Origin: Ruminococcus_G sp963594675
GTDB taxonomy: Bacteria > Bacillota > Clostridia > Lachnospirales > Lachnospiraceae
Length of the DNA stretch: 64,000 bases
Direction: 5' to 3'
Assembly: GCA_963594675.1 (NCBI GenBank)
Contig: CAVBGA010000193.1
Coordinates: forward strand, 29,965-93,964
Positions 50,883 to 60,540 of the stretch are shown one piece after another. The position numbers and the translations under genes are program-made. Numbering within the stretch: position 1 is the stretch's first letter; every line of letters starts with the position of its first letter. The notes under the pieces were generated by a model. It was not told the DNA's origin. It ran no database searches and saw nothing but the letters and a program-made list of their open reading frames with translations.

Positions 50883-53800
50883 TTATTTATCAGCCAATTC
50901 TTTATATTTTTGATAACGAGCCTTGACCTCTTCGATTTCCCTTTGATAAAGAGCATCTGCCTTCTCTGGGAAATTATTTTTCAGAGAAGCATAACGGTTC
51001 TCTCCCATGAGGAAATCAAGAACTTTGTCTGTATTTGGCTCCGGTGAATCCAACTGGAATGGATTCTTTCCTTCCGCTGTACGTCTTGGATCGTAACGAT
51101 ACAGATGCCAATATCCACATTCCACTGCTTTTTTCATCTCATCCTGTGAGCATCCCATACCAGCCTTGATATGCTGCTCCAAGCAAGGACAATAACAGAT
51201 AACGATAGATGGTCCATCATAGGATTCAGCTTCGCGAATGGCTTTCAGGGTCTGATTCTGATCAGCGCCCATAGCTACCTGTGCAACATATACATATTTG
51301 TACTGCATTAGGATACTTCCCAGATCCTTTTTAGCAACTACTTTACCGCCTGCTGCAAACTTAGCAGTTGCACCAATTGGCGTAGATTTTGAAGCCTGAC
51401 CACCGGTATTAGAATATACCTCAGTATCCAATACAAGCAAGTTTACATTTCTGTTCTGTGCCATGACATGGTCAATACCACCAAATCCAATATCATAAGC
51501 CCAGCCATCACCACCGACAGCCCACACAGATTTTTTAGCAAGATATTCTTTATTGCTGAGAATATACTCTACATCGTCATTTACCGGCAATTTCTCAAGA
51601 GCCTGAACAAGAGCATCTGTGACCTGACGAGATTTTGCTGAATCATTCCAATCCTGAAGATATTCATCAATGACAGCTACTTCCTTTCCTTCTGCCTTAA
51701 GATTTTCCAGACGAAGCATCAGTTCTTTACGAATGGCATCCTGAGCCAGATAGAATCCATAAGCAAATTCTGCATTATCCTCAAAGAGAGAATGTTCCCA
51801 AGCCGGTCCTCTTCCCTTGCAGTCCTTGCAATAAGGAAGAATTGGTGCACCACCGGAAATAGCAGAAGAACAACCTGCTGCATTTCCTACATACATATGA
51901 TCACCAAACATCTGGCTAAGAAGTTTGATATAGGTGGTCTCTGCACATCCAGCACATGCAGCTGAGAACTGGAAATATGGTTTTGCAAACTGAACATTCT
52001 TTACAGATTTGGTATCAATTACATCTTTCTTAATGTAACTCTCATTCATTGCAATCTGATCAAAGTGTTCCTGTTCCTTCTTTTCCCCTTCAAATGGTAC
52101 CATTACAAGGGCATCTTCCATTTTCTCACTCTGATTTGCAGGGCAAGCCGTGAGGCAAACACCACATCCAAGACAATCGTACGGAGATACCTGCATTCTG
52201 AAGGAATAGTTTTTATCTTTTCCAACGCCTTTTGCCGGAGCAGTTACAAAGGTATCCGACACATTTTCCTTTTCTTCCTCTGTCAAGAGAACAGGACGAA
52301 TAGCTGCATGAGGACAAGACATTGCACATTTATTACATTGAATACAAGAATCTGGATTCCACTTAGGAACCTTGGTTGCTACACCACGTTTAGAATAAGC
52401 AGAAGTACCATTCTCCCAGGTACCATCCAACACACCATATTTCTGGAATACAGATACTGGAAGTTTGTCTCCTTCCTGACGATCCATGGGAACCACAATA
52501 TCCCGAACAAATGGCGTCGCATTTGCTGGCATAGGTGTCGGTGTATCCTCTGCATTTGCCCATGTCTCTGGAATATCCACCTTAACAGCAGCCGTAATAC
52601 CCATATCCACTGCCTTATTGTTCATATCTACAATTTTCTGTCCAGCTTTTTTAAAGTAGGAATTATAGTTATTCTGCTTCATATCCTTTTCTGCAACATC
52701 CATAGGCATTACCTTTGTTAATGCAAAGAAGGCACCCTGAAGTACGTTATTAGTTCTTTTTCCAAGACCAATTTCACCGGCAATTTTCGCAGCATCAATA
52801 ATATAGAAATTAATGTGTTTTCTGGCAAGATCACGCTTCATCTTTCCTGTCAGTCTTGTTTCCAGCTCCTCTGTACCCCACGGACAATTCAAAAGGAAAG
52901 TACCGCCCTCTTTCAGATCCTCGGTAACATCATATTTACCGATGTAAGTAGGTGCATGTACGGCTACAAAATCTGCGGAATTAACTAGATAGGTAGAACG
53001 AATTGGTTCATCACCAAAACGCAGATGACTCTGGGTTAATCCTCCGGATTTCATGGTGTCATAGGAGAAATAAGCCTGCGCATATTTATTTCCTACAATT
53101 CCTATGGTACTGATAGCATTTTTATTTGCGCCAACAGTTCCATCTCCACCCAGACCCCAGAGTTTACAGGAAATCTGGCCTGGATGAGGAATTTCAATTT
53201 CTTTATAGTCAAGAGATGTATGAGTTACATCATCATTAATACCGATAGTAAAGTTGTTCTTAGGCTTATCCTGAAGAAGATTGTCATAAACAGCAATAAA
53301 CTGTCCCGGTGTAACATCCTTGGAAGAAAGTCCATAACGACCACCTACTACTGTAATGTCAGATCTTCCAGCCTGATTAAGAGCTGTTACCACATCTAGA
53401 TAAACCGGCTCTCCTACGGATCCTGTCTCCTTACTACGGTCAAGTACTGCAATCTTCTTACAACTTGCAGGAATTGCTGCTGCAAAATGCTCAACAGAGA
53501 AGGGACGATAGAGATGAATCTGAACCATTCCAACCTTGCGGCCCTGAGCATTCAGATAATCAACAGTCTCTTTTACTGCTTCAGATGCAGAACACATAAC
53601 AACAATAACTTCCTCTGCATCATCAGCTCCATAGTAGTTGAAAAGCTTGTAATCACGACCAGTAATTCGATTAATCTCATCCATGTAATGCTGTACTGTT
53701 TCAGGAACCAAGGCGGCTTTTACATTGGCACCTTCCTTACACTGAAAATACACATCTGGATTCACATTATTACCACGGTTTGTAGGGTGTTCCGGATTCA

Positions 53801-54422
53801 AAGATTTACTTCGGAAATCCTTAAGTGCATCTACATCTATCAAAGGACGAAGATCTTCATAATCTAAAGCTTCAATTCTCTGCATCTCATGCGAGGTACG
53901 GAAACCATCGAAACAATGCATAAAAGCATATCCCGCTTTAATAGCTGAAAGATGAGTTACCGCTGCTAAGTCCATAGCTTCTTGAGGTGAAGAAGACATT
54001 AGCATGGCGTAGCCTGTTGTTCTGCAGGTCATAAAGTCTGTATGATCGCCAAAAATAGAATGGTGATTTGAAGTTACCACACGAGATGCAATATGCATAA
54101 CACTAGGCAAAAATTGTCCACCCATAGCATACATTGCCGGAATCATCAGCATCAAACCCTGAGAAGAGGTAAATGTTGTAGTCAATGCACCTGCCTGAAG
54201 CGAACCATGACAGGCACCTGCAGCACCTGCCTCAGACTGCATCTGTGTAATATCAACACTTGTTCCAAATAAATTCTTCTTTCCCTTAGCTGACCATTCA
54301 TCTACCTTCTCAGCCATAGGAGAAGAAGGGGTTATAGGATAAATCGCAGCCACTTCTGTGAAGGCATAGGCCGTATAAGCAGCAGCGGTATTACCGTCCA
54401 TAACAACATATTTCTTATCCAT
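50883..54422 (-). CDS. nifJ: Pyruvate:ferredoxin (flavodoxin) oxidoreductase
   Basis: 1179 residues, the standard one-piece anaerobic enzyme converting pyruvate and CoA to acetyl-CoA, CO2 and reduced ferredoxin. Visible parts: N-terminal YPITPSSPMAEKVDEW, two 4Fe-4S ferredoxin motifs CIQCNKCAMSCPHA and CLGCGVCLTACPAN near 685-755, the third-cluster cysteines starting CAGCAETTY, and the thiamine diphosphate motif GDGWAYDIGFGGIDHV with DTEVYSNTGGQ. It starts 30 bases after the UxaA-type large subunit stop with no promoter seen between, so it is probably the last gene of the IclR-controlled operon. Confidence 0.97.
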   Translation of the reverse strand: MDKKYVVMDGNTAAAYTAYAFTEVAAIYPITPSSPMAEKVDEWSAKGKKNLFGTSVDITQMQSEAGAAGACHGSLQAGALTTTFTSSQGLMLMIPAMYAMGGQFLPSVMHIASRVVTSNHHSIFGDHTDFMTCRTTGYAMLMSSSPQEAMDLAAVTHLSAIKAGYAFMHCFDGFRTSHEMQRIEALDYEDLRPLIDVDALKDFRSKSLNPEHPTNRGNNVNPDVYFQCKEGANVKAALVPETVQHYMDEINRITGRDYKLFNYYGADDAEEVIVVMCSASEAVKETVDYLNAQGRKVGMVQIHLYRPFSVEHFAAAIPASCKKIAVLDRSKETGSVGEPVYLDVVTALNQAGRSDITVVGGRYGLSSKDVTPGQFIAVYDNLLQDKPKNNFTIGINDDVTHTSLDYKEIEIPHPGQISCKLWGLGGDGTVGANKNAISTIGIVGNKYAQAYFSYDTMKSGGLTQSHLRFGDEPIRSTYLVNSADFVAVHAPTYIGKYDVTEDLKEGGTFLLNCPWGTEELETRLTGKMKRDLARKHINFYIIDAAKIAGEIGLGKRTNNVLQGAFFALTKVMPMDVAEKDMKQNNYNSYFKKAGQKIVDMNNKAVDMGITAAVKVDIPETWANAEDTPTPMPANATPFVRDIVVPMDRQEGDKLPVSVFQKYGVLDGTWENGTSAYSKRGVATKVPKWNPDSCIQCNKCAMSCPHAAIRPVLLTEEEKENVSDTFVTAPAKGVGKDKNYSFRMQVSPYDCLGCGVCLTACPANQSEKMEDALVMVPFEGEKKEQEHFDQIAMNESYIKKDVIDTKSVKNVQFAKPYFQFSAACAGCAETTYIKLLSQMFGDHMYVGNAAGCSSAISGGAPILPYCKDCKGRGPAWEHSLFEDNAEFAYGFYLAQDAIRKELMLRLENLKAEGKEVAVIDEYLQDWNDSAKSRQVTDALVQALEKLPVNDDVEYILSNKEYLAKKSVWAVGGDGWAYDIGFGGIDHVMAQNRNVNLLVLDTEVYSNTGGQASKSTPIGATAKFAAGGKVVAKKDLGSILMQYKYVYVAQVAMGADQNQTLKAIREAESYDGPSIVICYCPCLEQHIKAGMGCSQDEMKKAVECGYWHLYRYDPRRTAEGKNPFQLDSPEPNTDKVLDFLMGENRYASLKNNFPEKADALYQREIEEVKARYQKYKELADK

Positions 54423-54452
54423 AATTAATCATCTCCTTAATGCACATGCAAC

Positions 54453-55613
54453 TTATACATAGTTACATACTCGTGCGATTGCCATCTCAGTAAAGCCAAG
54501 AGACTCTGCCTTTGTCTGTCTTCCGCTTGCCACCTCTGATGTTAATTTGAGAAGATCCTCTCCTAACTCCTGGAGATTTCCTCCATAAATAATCGGAGAT
54601 GCATCTACATCAATATTATCGGACATATTTGCGAACGTAATTCGATTTCCGGTAATCTTAATTACCGGTGCAATGGGATTACCAGTAGGCGTGCCTCGCC
54701 CCGTGGAGAAGACAACAACCTGTGCTCCTCCAGCAACCATACCTGCTACAGAAGAAGGGTCATTACCTGGTGTATCCATGATAACCAAACCTTTTTTTGC
54801 CTCTACCTGTTTTCCATAGTCGTATACTTCCATCACTGGAGTATGTCCACCCTTATGAATACATCCAAGGGATTTCTCCTCAAGAGTCGTAATACCTCCT
54901 GCTTTATTACCAGGAGCCGGATTGCCTTCCCGCACTTCTTCCCCAACTAGTTGAAGTGCTTTTTCATATCTATGAACAATATCAAATACTCGATCCCTCA
55001 CTTCAGGAGTTGCTGCCCGAGCAGCAAGAATATGCTCCGCTCCGATAAACTCTGTAGTTTCAGAAAGAATGGATGTACCACCCTCAGCAATAATCCGATC
55101 ACTCAGCTCACCAATCAATACATTAGCTGCTAATCCACTTGTAGGATCGCTTCCTCCACACTCTGTACCGATAATCAGCTCTGACATGGGAAATTCTTCC
55201 TTTTTAAGAAGAGAAGCCTCTTCCACCATTTCCTTGGCATAACGAACAGCAATCTCTGTCGCCTTAATGGTGCCCCCTGCCTCCTGAATAATTACCTTTT
55301 TCAGAGGTTTATTGGTTCTCTCCTCAATGGCTTTGACTACCAGATCCATCTGGCAGTTCTCACATCCCAGTGATACAACAACGGTTCCATAAACATTAGG
55401 ATTCGCTGCGTATCCCGCCATAACATCCATGGTCAACTGCTGGTCTGATGCTACCTGAGAGCATCCCTGCTGATTATTAAATGTTACAGAACCTACCACC
55501 TGAGAAGCAATAATTCTTGTTGTATCAGATGCACAGACACTTGCCGGAAGGATGAGCACCTTATTACGGACACCTACACGGCCGTCTGGTCTCTTATATC
55601 CATAAAAATTCAT
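54453..55613 (-). CDS. UxaA/SuyB-family lyase, large subunit
   Basis: About 386 residues. C-terminal domain family of altronate/galactarate dehydratases: YKRPDGRVGVRNKVLILPAS at the start, GCSQ, LGCENCQ and ECGGSDPTSG, which hold the conserved Cys/Asp. In E. coli UxaA this domain is fused to the SAF domain; here the SAF part is a separate gene just upstream. A separate 97 + 388 arrangement is also that of (2R)-sulfolactate sulfo-lyase SuyAB, which releases pyruvate and sulfite. Start at 55613 is set by AAAGGAGGG. Substrate unresolved. Confidence 0.88.
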   Translation of the reverse strand: MNFYGYKRPDGRVGVRNKVLILPASVCASDTTRIIASQVVGSVTFNNQQGCSQVASDQQLTMDVMAGYAANPNVYGTVVVSLGCENCQMDLVVKAIEERTNKPLKKVIIQEAGGTIKATEIAVRYAKEMVEEASLLKKEEFPMSELIIGTECGGSDPTSGLAANVLIGELSDRIIAEGGTSILSETTEFIGAEHILAARAATPEVRDRVFDIVHRYEKALQLVGEEVREGNPAPGNKAGGITTLEEKSLGCIHKGGHTPVMEVYDYGKQVEAKKGLVIMDTPGNDPSSVAGMVAGGAQVVVFSTGRGTPTGNPIAPVIKITGNRITFANMSDNIDVDASPIIYGGNLQELGEDLLKLTSEVASGRQTKAESLGFTEMAIARVCNYV

Positions 55614-55627
55614 TACCACACCCTCCT

Positions 55628-55921
55628 TTATTTCACTTTCGCTTCAAGGTCTTCTCTATGACCTTCAATATTATGAACATGTGCATGTTCACCAGCCTTA
55701 ATATCTGTAGTAGCAATACCGATATGCTCCCCATATTTCACTACAGGTTCGCCTTTCTTGATGTCACGACAGGCGATTTTGTGATATATGGTAATATTCT
55801 GAAGGGCGGTGAGGGATTTCTCCTCGCCGCCATCCAGCCAAGTAACGATATCGCCTTCTGCAATGGGTTCAATAGCAACAATAACATTGTCTTTACTGTC
55901 TATGATCATAGCATTAAGCAT
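55628..55921 (-). CDS. UxaA/SuyA-family lyase, small SAF-domain subunit
   Basis: 97 residues. SAF domain with DNVIVAIEPIAEGDIV, DIKKGEPVVKYGEHIGIAT and the ending HAHVHNIEG, the classic N-terminal module of altronate dehydratase (HVHN). It partners the large subunit 14 bases downstream. Length equals SuyA-type subunits. Confidence 0.88.
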   Translation of the reverse strand: MLNAMIIDSKDNVIVAIEPIAEGDIVTWLDGGEEKSLTALQNITIYHKIACRDIKKGEPVVKYGEHIGIATTDIKAGEHAHVHNIEGHREDLEAKVK

Positions 55922-56007
55922 TATGCGTTTCTCCTATATAATGTTTTATCTTAATTTACCTACTTAAACCTTTTACTCCAACCTAAATCACGACTATTAC
56001 GCCAGGA

Positions 56008-57381
56008 TTAAAGCGGAATTACCAGAGCACCAATGATAGCAAGAACAAAGATGCAAACAGATGAAATGAAAGAACCAAGCGTATACGTTTTCAAACCACC
56101 TGTAACGGTCAAACCAGACATATTTGTTGCTACCCAATAGCCGGAGTCATTTACATGTCCAATAGAGTTACCACCGGAAAGGCAAGCCAGAGCGATCCAA
56201 ACCGGATGGCATCCGATTGCCGGAGCGATGGTAGCCATGATACCCATGGAAGTCATACCAGCAACAGTACCGGAACCCTGAGCTACACGGAAGATCATGC
56301 CGATCAGATATGCAAGGAACATAGCCGGAAGTACAGATTTTGTATCTGTTCCCAGAAGTCCGACGATGGCATCACCAATTCCCGTCTCTGTAATAACTGA
56401 TGCGAAAGCTCCACCAGCACCTGTAATCAAAAGAACAACGCCGGCACTCTTAAGAGCCTCACCGGCAGATTTTTCAATTCCATCTCTGCCAATATAAGGC
56501 ACACTGACAGCATAAGCACCAAGTGTACCAAGAAGCATAGCGATAAGTTTATCACCCAAGAATGAACAAATCATAGGTTTCTCATCATAAATGGCACCAC
56601 CGATAGTACCAAAGATAATACAAACTACAGGAATGATAATCGGAAGCAACGAAACCAACATAGAAGGTTTCTTTCTGTCCGGTGCACTATTTCTTCCTTC
56701 ACGTGCTGCCACCAATTCTGCTGTTACATTAGAACTATGGTTTACATCCTTCTCTTCATTCCAGATACCACGATCATGAATCTTGATGTAAATAAAGTTA
56801 GATACCATAACAGTGATGAAACCAACAATCAAGCCAACGATCAGCATAATACCCAAATCAAATCCGAAGATATCTGCTGCTGCCAATGGATTAGGAGTTG
56901 GAGGGACCACACAGTGTGCAGTTGTTGCACCGATGGTCAAACAACCTGTTACATAACACATCTTCATATTAATTTTAGATGCAATTGTGATACCGATGGG
57001 AATCAAAATGATGAATGTTACATCAAAAAATACCGGAATAGACAGAATAAATCCTGCAATACTCAGACCCCATACTGCTTTTTTCTCTGGAAATGCAGAT
57101 ACCAGCTTATCAGCGATAACTTCTGCAGCACCACTATCATTCATAAGCTGTCCAAGAATTGTACCAAAACCAACAGGCAAACCAATACTGGTCATCATGC
57201 TACCAAAACCGGACGAAACTGTCTCTGCCGTGGTTACAAGGTCCAATCCTCCCATAACGCCCATCACAAGACAGGCGATTGCCATACCGATTGCTGCATT
57301 CAATTTGAGTACGATGATACAAAACAGAATAATTGCAATTGCAATTACTAGCGCCAGTATCAAAAATCCAGCTGAATTCAT
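56008..57381 (-). CDS. GntP-family organic-acid permease
   Basis: 457 residues with about 12-14 membrane helices. GntP pattern: LNAAIGMAIACLVMGVMGGL, FGTILGQLMNDSGAAEVIADKL, CVVPPTPNPLAAADIFG and RVAQGSGTVAGMTS. The family carries gluconate and other hydroxy acids with H+. Its place between a LarA-like enzyme and a UxaA-type lyase indicates import of the operon's substrate. Gaps of 83 and 86 bases on either side show no promoter. Confidence 0.92.
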   Translation of the reverse strand: MNSAGFLILALVIAIAIILFCIIVLKLNAAIGMAIACLVMGVMGGLDLVTTAETVSSGFGSMMTSIGLPVGFGTILGQLMNDSGAAEVIADKLVSAFPEKKAVWGLSIAGFILSIPVFFDVTFIILIPIGITIASKINMKMCYVTGCLTIGATTAHCVVPPTPNPLAAADIFGFDLGIMLIVGLIVGFITVMVSNFIYIKIHDRGIWNEEKDVNHSSNVTAELVAAREGRNSAPDRKKPSMLVSLLPIIIPVVCIIFGTIGGAIYDEKPMICSFLGDKLIAMLLGTLGAYAVSVPYIGRDGIEKSAGEALKSAGVVLLITGAGGAFASVITETGIGDAIVGLLGTDTKSVLPAMFLAYLIGMIFRVAQGSGTVAGMTSMGIMATIAPAIGCHPVWIALACLSGGNSIGHVNDSGYWVATNMSGLTVTGGLKTYTLGSFISSVCIFVLAIIGALVIPL

Positions 57382-57464
57382 AATTTTCCCTTCCCTTTCT
57401 TTTCCTTTTTATTTAGTTAACAGACTACAGAAGTGCCATTTCCTGCATCTGCAAACTTTTTGAA

Positions 57465-58748
57465 TTAGAACAAATTACCATTTTCATCAAATGGCAGATC
57501 ATAGGGTTCCGTCATTATCTCAATATTAGGATTCTCCTTAGCCAAAGATAAAAGCCCTTCGGAAATCTCAATATATTCGATATGTGCTGTATCCGGGATA
57601 CGGATCATTTTCATATTGTTCTGGTCTTCTGCATCTGGACAACAACACAAAGCCAACTGCAGAGCCTCCCGGTCATTATCCATAATCATAGGAATTTTCA
57701 TAAGATGCAGGAATGTATTGGTAACTCCTGTAGGATATGTCATTTCCAATTTCATACGATTCACCAAACGACGGGTAGTAACTTCTGCCAAACCTACACC
57801 CTGTGCATTGCCGTGGGTCTCATCTGTGATATCCAAAATGACACATTTCTCTGCCTGAATGCCGCCGGAACAATACTGGGGCAATACAAACCTTCCAGAA
57901 ATATTAGGATCCATACCATCTCCAGAAATATTTTTTCCAATCTTATCCACCACCAATACATCACATTTATCAAAAAGTAAATGAGCAATGGTTTTGTAGG
58001 AAATCTCTTTTAATTTTGGCTCATCATCAATAATTTCCTGAGGTGTCATTCCTTTAATTAAATAAGTCTCATCATAAGCATTTTCAATAATGGCAATACC
58101 TCCGATGATAGGCACATTTTCCAGAAAAGTTTTTCCATACTCTTCAATCAGCTCATGCATAATCGCTGGACTCTGATGATGAATACTCTCAGCTCCCTTT
58201 TGCTTTCCAAGACCAATCGCCATCATCTTCATAAGACCACTTTCATAAGGACCCCTAAAGGATGTGTGTGGTTTAATACGGTTAAACAGGATAATTCCAT
58301 CCGCCTCTGATGCATTCTTATCCATGAATACTGGTTGCTTACGAACCGGTGACAAACCGATTTGCACGGTTTCCATAGAGCTTTTAATGGGACATCCCAT
58401 GGCTTCTTCTGTGATTCCATAATCCTTTAGAATCTGAGTCTGCCCCGCTGCGGTTGCACCTCCATGACTTCCCATAGCCGGAACAATAAATGGATGAGCT
58501 CCTTTAGACTTTACAAAGTCAACGATAGCCTTTGCCATTACTGCATTGTTACTCATGCCTCTGCTTCCGCAGGTAATTGCGATATTCATCCCTGGCTTCA
58601 CCTGACCGCCCAGAGCTTCTCGTGAAAGTTCTTCCTTCACTGTGTCCGCAATCTTATCTTCCGGAATGTGGGAATCATCAAAAACCTGTCTGATTTTTAC
58701 CATTTTAGGCACTGGCACATCTTTGATAAGGTCTGTAATAGTTTCCAT
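57465..58748 (-). CDS. LarA-like (DUF2088) 2-hydroxy-acid racemase/epimerase
   Basis: About 427 residues. LarA-fold signatures: ITCGSRGMSNNAVMAKAIV, MGSHGGATAAGQTQILKDYG, and RIKPHTSFRGPYESGLMKM with the His pair expected near the nickel-pincer cofactor. Characterised relatives act on lactate, malate, 2-hydroxyglutarate or gluconate (C2 epimerase), using a nickel-pincer nucleotide made by LarBCE; no larBCE genes are in the window. First gene of the operon. Start at 58748 (METITDLIK) is set by AAGGGAG eight bases upstream; longer frames include the operator. Confidence 0.85.
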   Translation of the reverse strand: METITDLIKDVPVPKMVKIRQVFDDSHIPEDKIADTVKEELSREALGGQVKPGMNIAITCGSRGMSNNAVMAKAIVDFVKSKGAHPFIVPAMGSHGGATAAGQTQILKDYGITEEAMGCPIKSSMETVQIGLSPVRKQPVFMDKNASEADGIILFNRIKPHTSFRGPYESGLMKMMAIGLGKQKGAESIHHQSPAIMHELIEEYGKTFLENVPIIGGIAIIENAYDETYLIKGMTPQEIIDDEPKLKEISYKTIAHLLFDKCDVLVVDKIGKNISGDGMDPNISGRFVLPQYCSGGIQAEKCVILDITDETHGNAQGVGLAEVTTRRLVNRMKLEMTYPTGVTNTFLHLMKIPMIMDNDREALQLALCCCPDAEDQNNMKMIRIPDTAHIEYIEISEGLLSLAKENPNIEIMTEPYDLPFDENGNLF

Positions 58749-58775
58749 ATATACATCTCCCTTGTACATATTTAA

Positions 58776-58808
58776 TTCGTATATGCGAACTGTATTCGTA
58801 TATACGAT
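58776..58808 (-). promoter_or_regulatory. Two tandem palindromic operators, likely IclR sites
   Basis: TTCGTATATGCGAA (58776-58789) and TTCGTATATACGAT (58795-58808), repeated with a 19-bp period (about two helical turns). They lie just downstream of the predicted start of transcription, suiting repression. The IclR gene lies next to them, upstream of this operon. Confidence 0.75.
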
Positions 58809-58821
58809 TGTTTGTATGTTA

Positions 58822-58850
58822 AGTGTAGCAATATGTCTATTTATTGTCAA
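58822..58850 (-). promoter_or_regulatory. Promoter of the larA-like/gntP/uxaA/nifJ operon
   Basis: TTGACA (58845-58850), 17 bases, TACACT (58822-58827); predicted start near 58815. Confidence 0.8.
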
Positions 58851-58928
58851 TCGACAAACAATACAAAAACTTACGATAAAATTTATGTATATTTTCGATT
58901 CAAAAAAAATATATATTTCCTAGTAAAC

Positions 58929-58966
58929 AAAAAGATCCTCAATTTATTATTACAAATCAAGGATCT
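58929..58966 (-). terminator. Terminator of the IclR gene
   Basis: Minus strand AGATCCTTGATTT with AAATTGAGGATCT, then TTTTTG. It separates the regulator from the larA-like operon. Confidence 0.85.
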
Positions 58967-58987
58967 AAATATTTATCATTTTGTTTT

Positions 58988-59761
58988 CTAATGTTGCATC
59001 ATTTCAAATTTGTACAATCCAGCCAACTGTTCTATTTCCTTCTGAGCTTCCATAAGACAAGAGCATACAATCTGCTTTTTTTCTTCTGGGCATCTAAAAA
59101 TAGGCACCGACACACTCAAAGCTGCTGTCACCTTTCCATCCTGATGAATCGGCACAGCAAAACAACACATTTGAGGTGTGGACTCTTCCGTCTCGCTGGC
59201 AATCTCACCATCACGAATGCCATCTATCTGTCCAATCAATACATCAATATCCGATATGGTATGTTCCGTCAGTTTTTCCAACCCTGCATGATATAATTCT
59301 CTAAGATCTTCATCTGTCAAACCACTTAACAAGGCTTTCCCTATGGCAGTGGCATTTGCCGGCAATTTTGTACCCACATGAGAAATCATACGAATCGGCT
59401 GAGGGGAATCTGATTTTGCTACATACAAAACATTGCCCCCCTCCAAAATGCCAAACTGGCAGGTTTCCTCTGTCTTTTCTGTTACGGAATTCATGATAGC
59501 AATCAAAGGTTCAAACCCACCCTGAGAAGTACAAGAAGCGCCTATAATATAGGCACGCAAGCCTAATTTATACTTACCGCTTGCCGCATCTATCATAATA
59601 TATCTCCTATCCTCCATCGTATGCACAATGGAAAAAAGACTACTCTTGGGAGCCTTCATTGCTGTAGCCAGCTCTGTCAGTGTCATTCCCTCAGGAGCAT
59701 CTGACAAAAATTCCATGATATCTAATACACGAGCCGTTGCTCTATGCTGATTCTCTAACAT
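58988..59761 (-). CDS. IclR-family transcriptional regulator
   Basis: 257 residues. HTH: GMTLTELATAMKAPKSSLFSIVHTMEDRRY (near residues 25-55). Effector domain with KLGLRAYIIG, GTKLPANATAIGKALLS and AALSVSVPIF. IclR proteins bind small organic acids and repress adjoining catabolic operons. Start at 59761 is set by GGAGGG; the longer frame has no ribosome site. It sits directly before the operator-bearing larA-like promoter. Confidence 0.92.
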   Translation of the reverse strand: MLENQHRATARVLDIMEFLSDAPEGMTLTELATAMKAPKSSLFSIVHTMEDRRYIMIDAASGKYKLGLRAYIIGASCTSQGGFEPLIAIMNSVTEKTEETCQFGILEGGNVLYVAKSDSPQPIRMISHVGTKLPANATAIGKALLSGLTDEDLRELYHAGLEKLTEHTISDIDVLIGQIDGIRDGEIASETEESTPQMCCFAVPIHQDGKVTAALSVSVPIFRCPEEKKQIVCSCLMEAQKEIEQLAGLYKFEMMQH

Positions 59762-59905
59762 AACAATCCCTCCGCAAATTTCTTTCCAACACTCCATATA
59801 TGAAATGGGATTGTGTGCTGTAGCATACACAACTTACCATTTTTAGCAAGTGACATTAGAAATGACTAATATATTGATATTATCAGGTTTCAAAAAATAA
59901 TGCAA

Positions 59906-60427
59906 TTACCGAATCAGTACCTTTACCACTTCCCCTACATACATGGTATGAAAATCCCTCTTAGGATAATTAAAATCCACCAAGCCTTTCTCCACAAATC
60001 CTTCTTCTTTTAACTCACTACTGTACAATTTGCGACAGACAAAAACTAAATCCGCCTCTGCAAAATAAGTTGTGCCATCAGCAAATACCGGTGTTAATCC
60101 CACCTTCTCCACCTTATCCTCATCCCGCCCGGAATGATTGCCCAGATAGCCTAAGGTTTTTCGATACTCCTTAGAAAAATGAGAAATCGTAAACAAGTCT
60201 TCCCTATCTAAAAATTCTTTTGTATAACGACTAGGTCTTGAATAGCAAATTACCGTAGGCAATACATTTGACTGACTATCTCTATCCCACAATGAACCCA
60301 AATGTCCCCAGGCGATGGTCATCGTATTGTACCCATTACTTTCATTTCCTGCAGTAAGTGCCATCCAATCTTTTCCAAACAATGTAAAAGGAGCCACCTG
60401 TAATTCATCAATTGGTATTTCTCTCAT
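59906..60427 (-). CDS. Flavin-reductase-like FMN-binding protein
   Basis: 173 residues of the flavin reductase-like/HpaC fold: MTIAWGHLGSLWDRDSQ (FMN loop), CYSRPSRYTKEFLDR and FTISHFSKEYRKTLGYLGNHSGRDEDK. Substrate unknown. AGGAGG lies ten bases upstream. It follows the strong terminator at 60494, so it probably has its own promoter near 60465-60490, where a GCGTATATC recalls half of the IclR palindrome. Confidence 0.85.
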   Translation of the reverse strand: MREIPIDELQVAPFTLFGKDWMALTAGNESNGYNTMTIAWGHLGSLWDRDSQSNVLPTVICYSRPSRYTKEFLDREDLFTISHFSKEYRKTLGYLGNHSGRDEDKVEKVGLTPVFADGTTYFAEADLVFVCRKLYSSELKEEGFVEKGLVDFNYPKRDFHTMYVGEVVKVLIR

Positions 60428-60493
60428 ATTGCCCTACCTCCTGTCGTATTTGCCATTGCGTATATCTGATATTATCATAGCGATAAATTATCC

Positions 60494-60533
60494 AAAAAAC
60501 AAGGGACAACAACCAGCACGGCTATCATCCCTT
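60494..60533 (-). terminator. Terminator of URO-D-like paralogue B
   Basis: 14-bp stem AAGGGATGATAGCC / GGTTGTTGTCCCTT (with wobbles), loop GTGCT, then TGTTTTTT on the minus strand; 8 bases after the stop. Confidence 0.9.
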
Positions 60534-60540
60534 ATACTCA

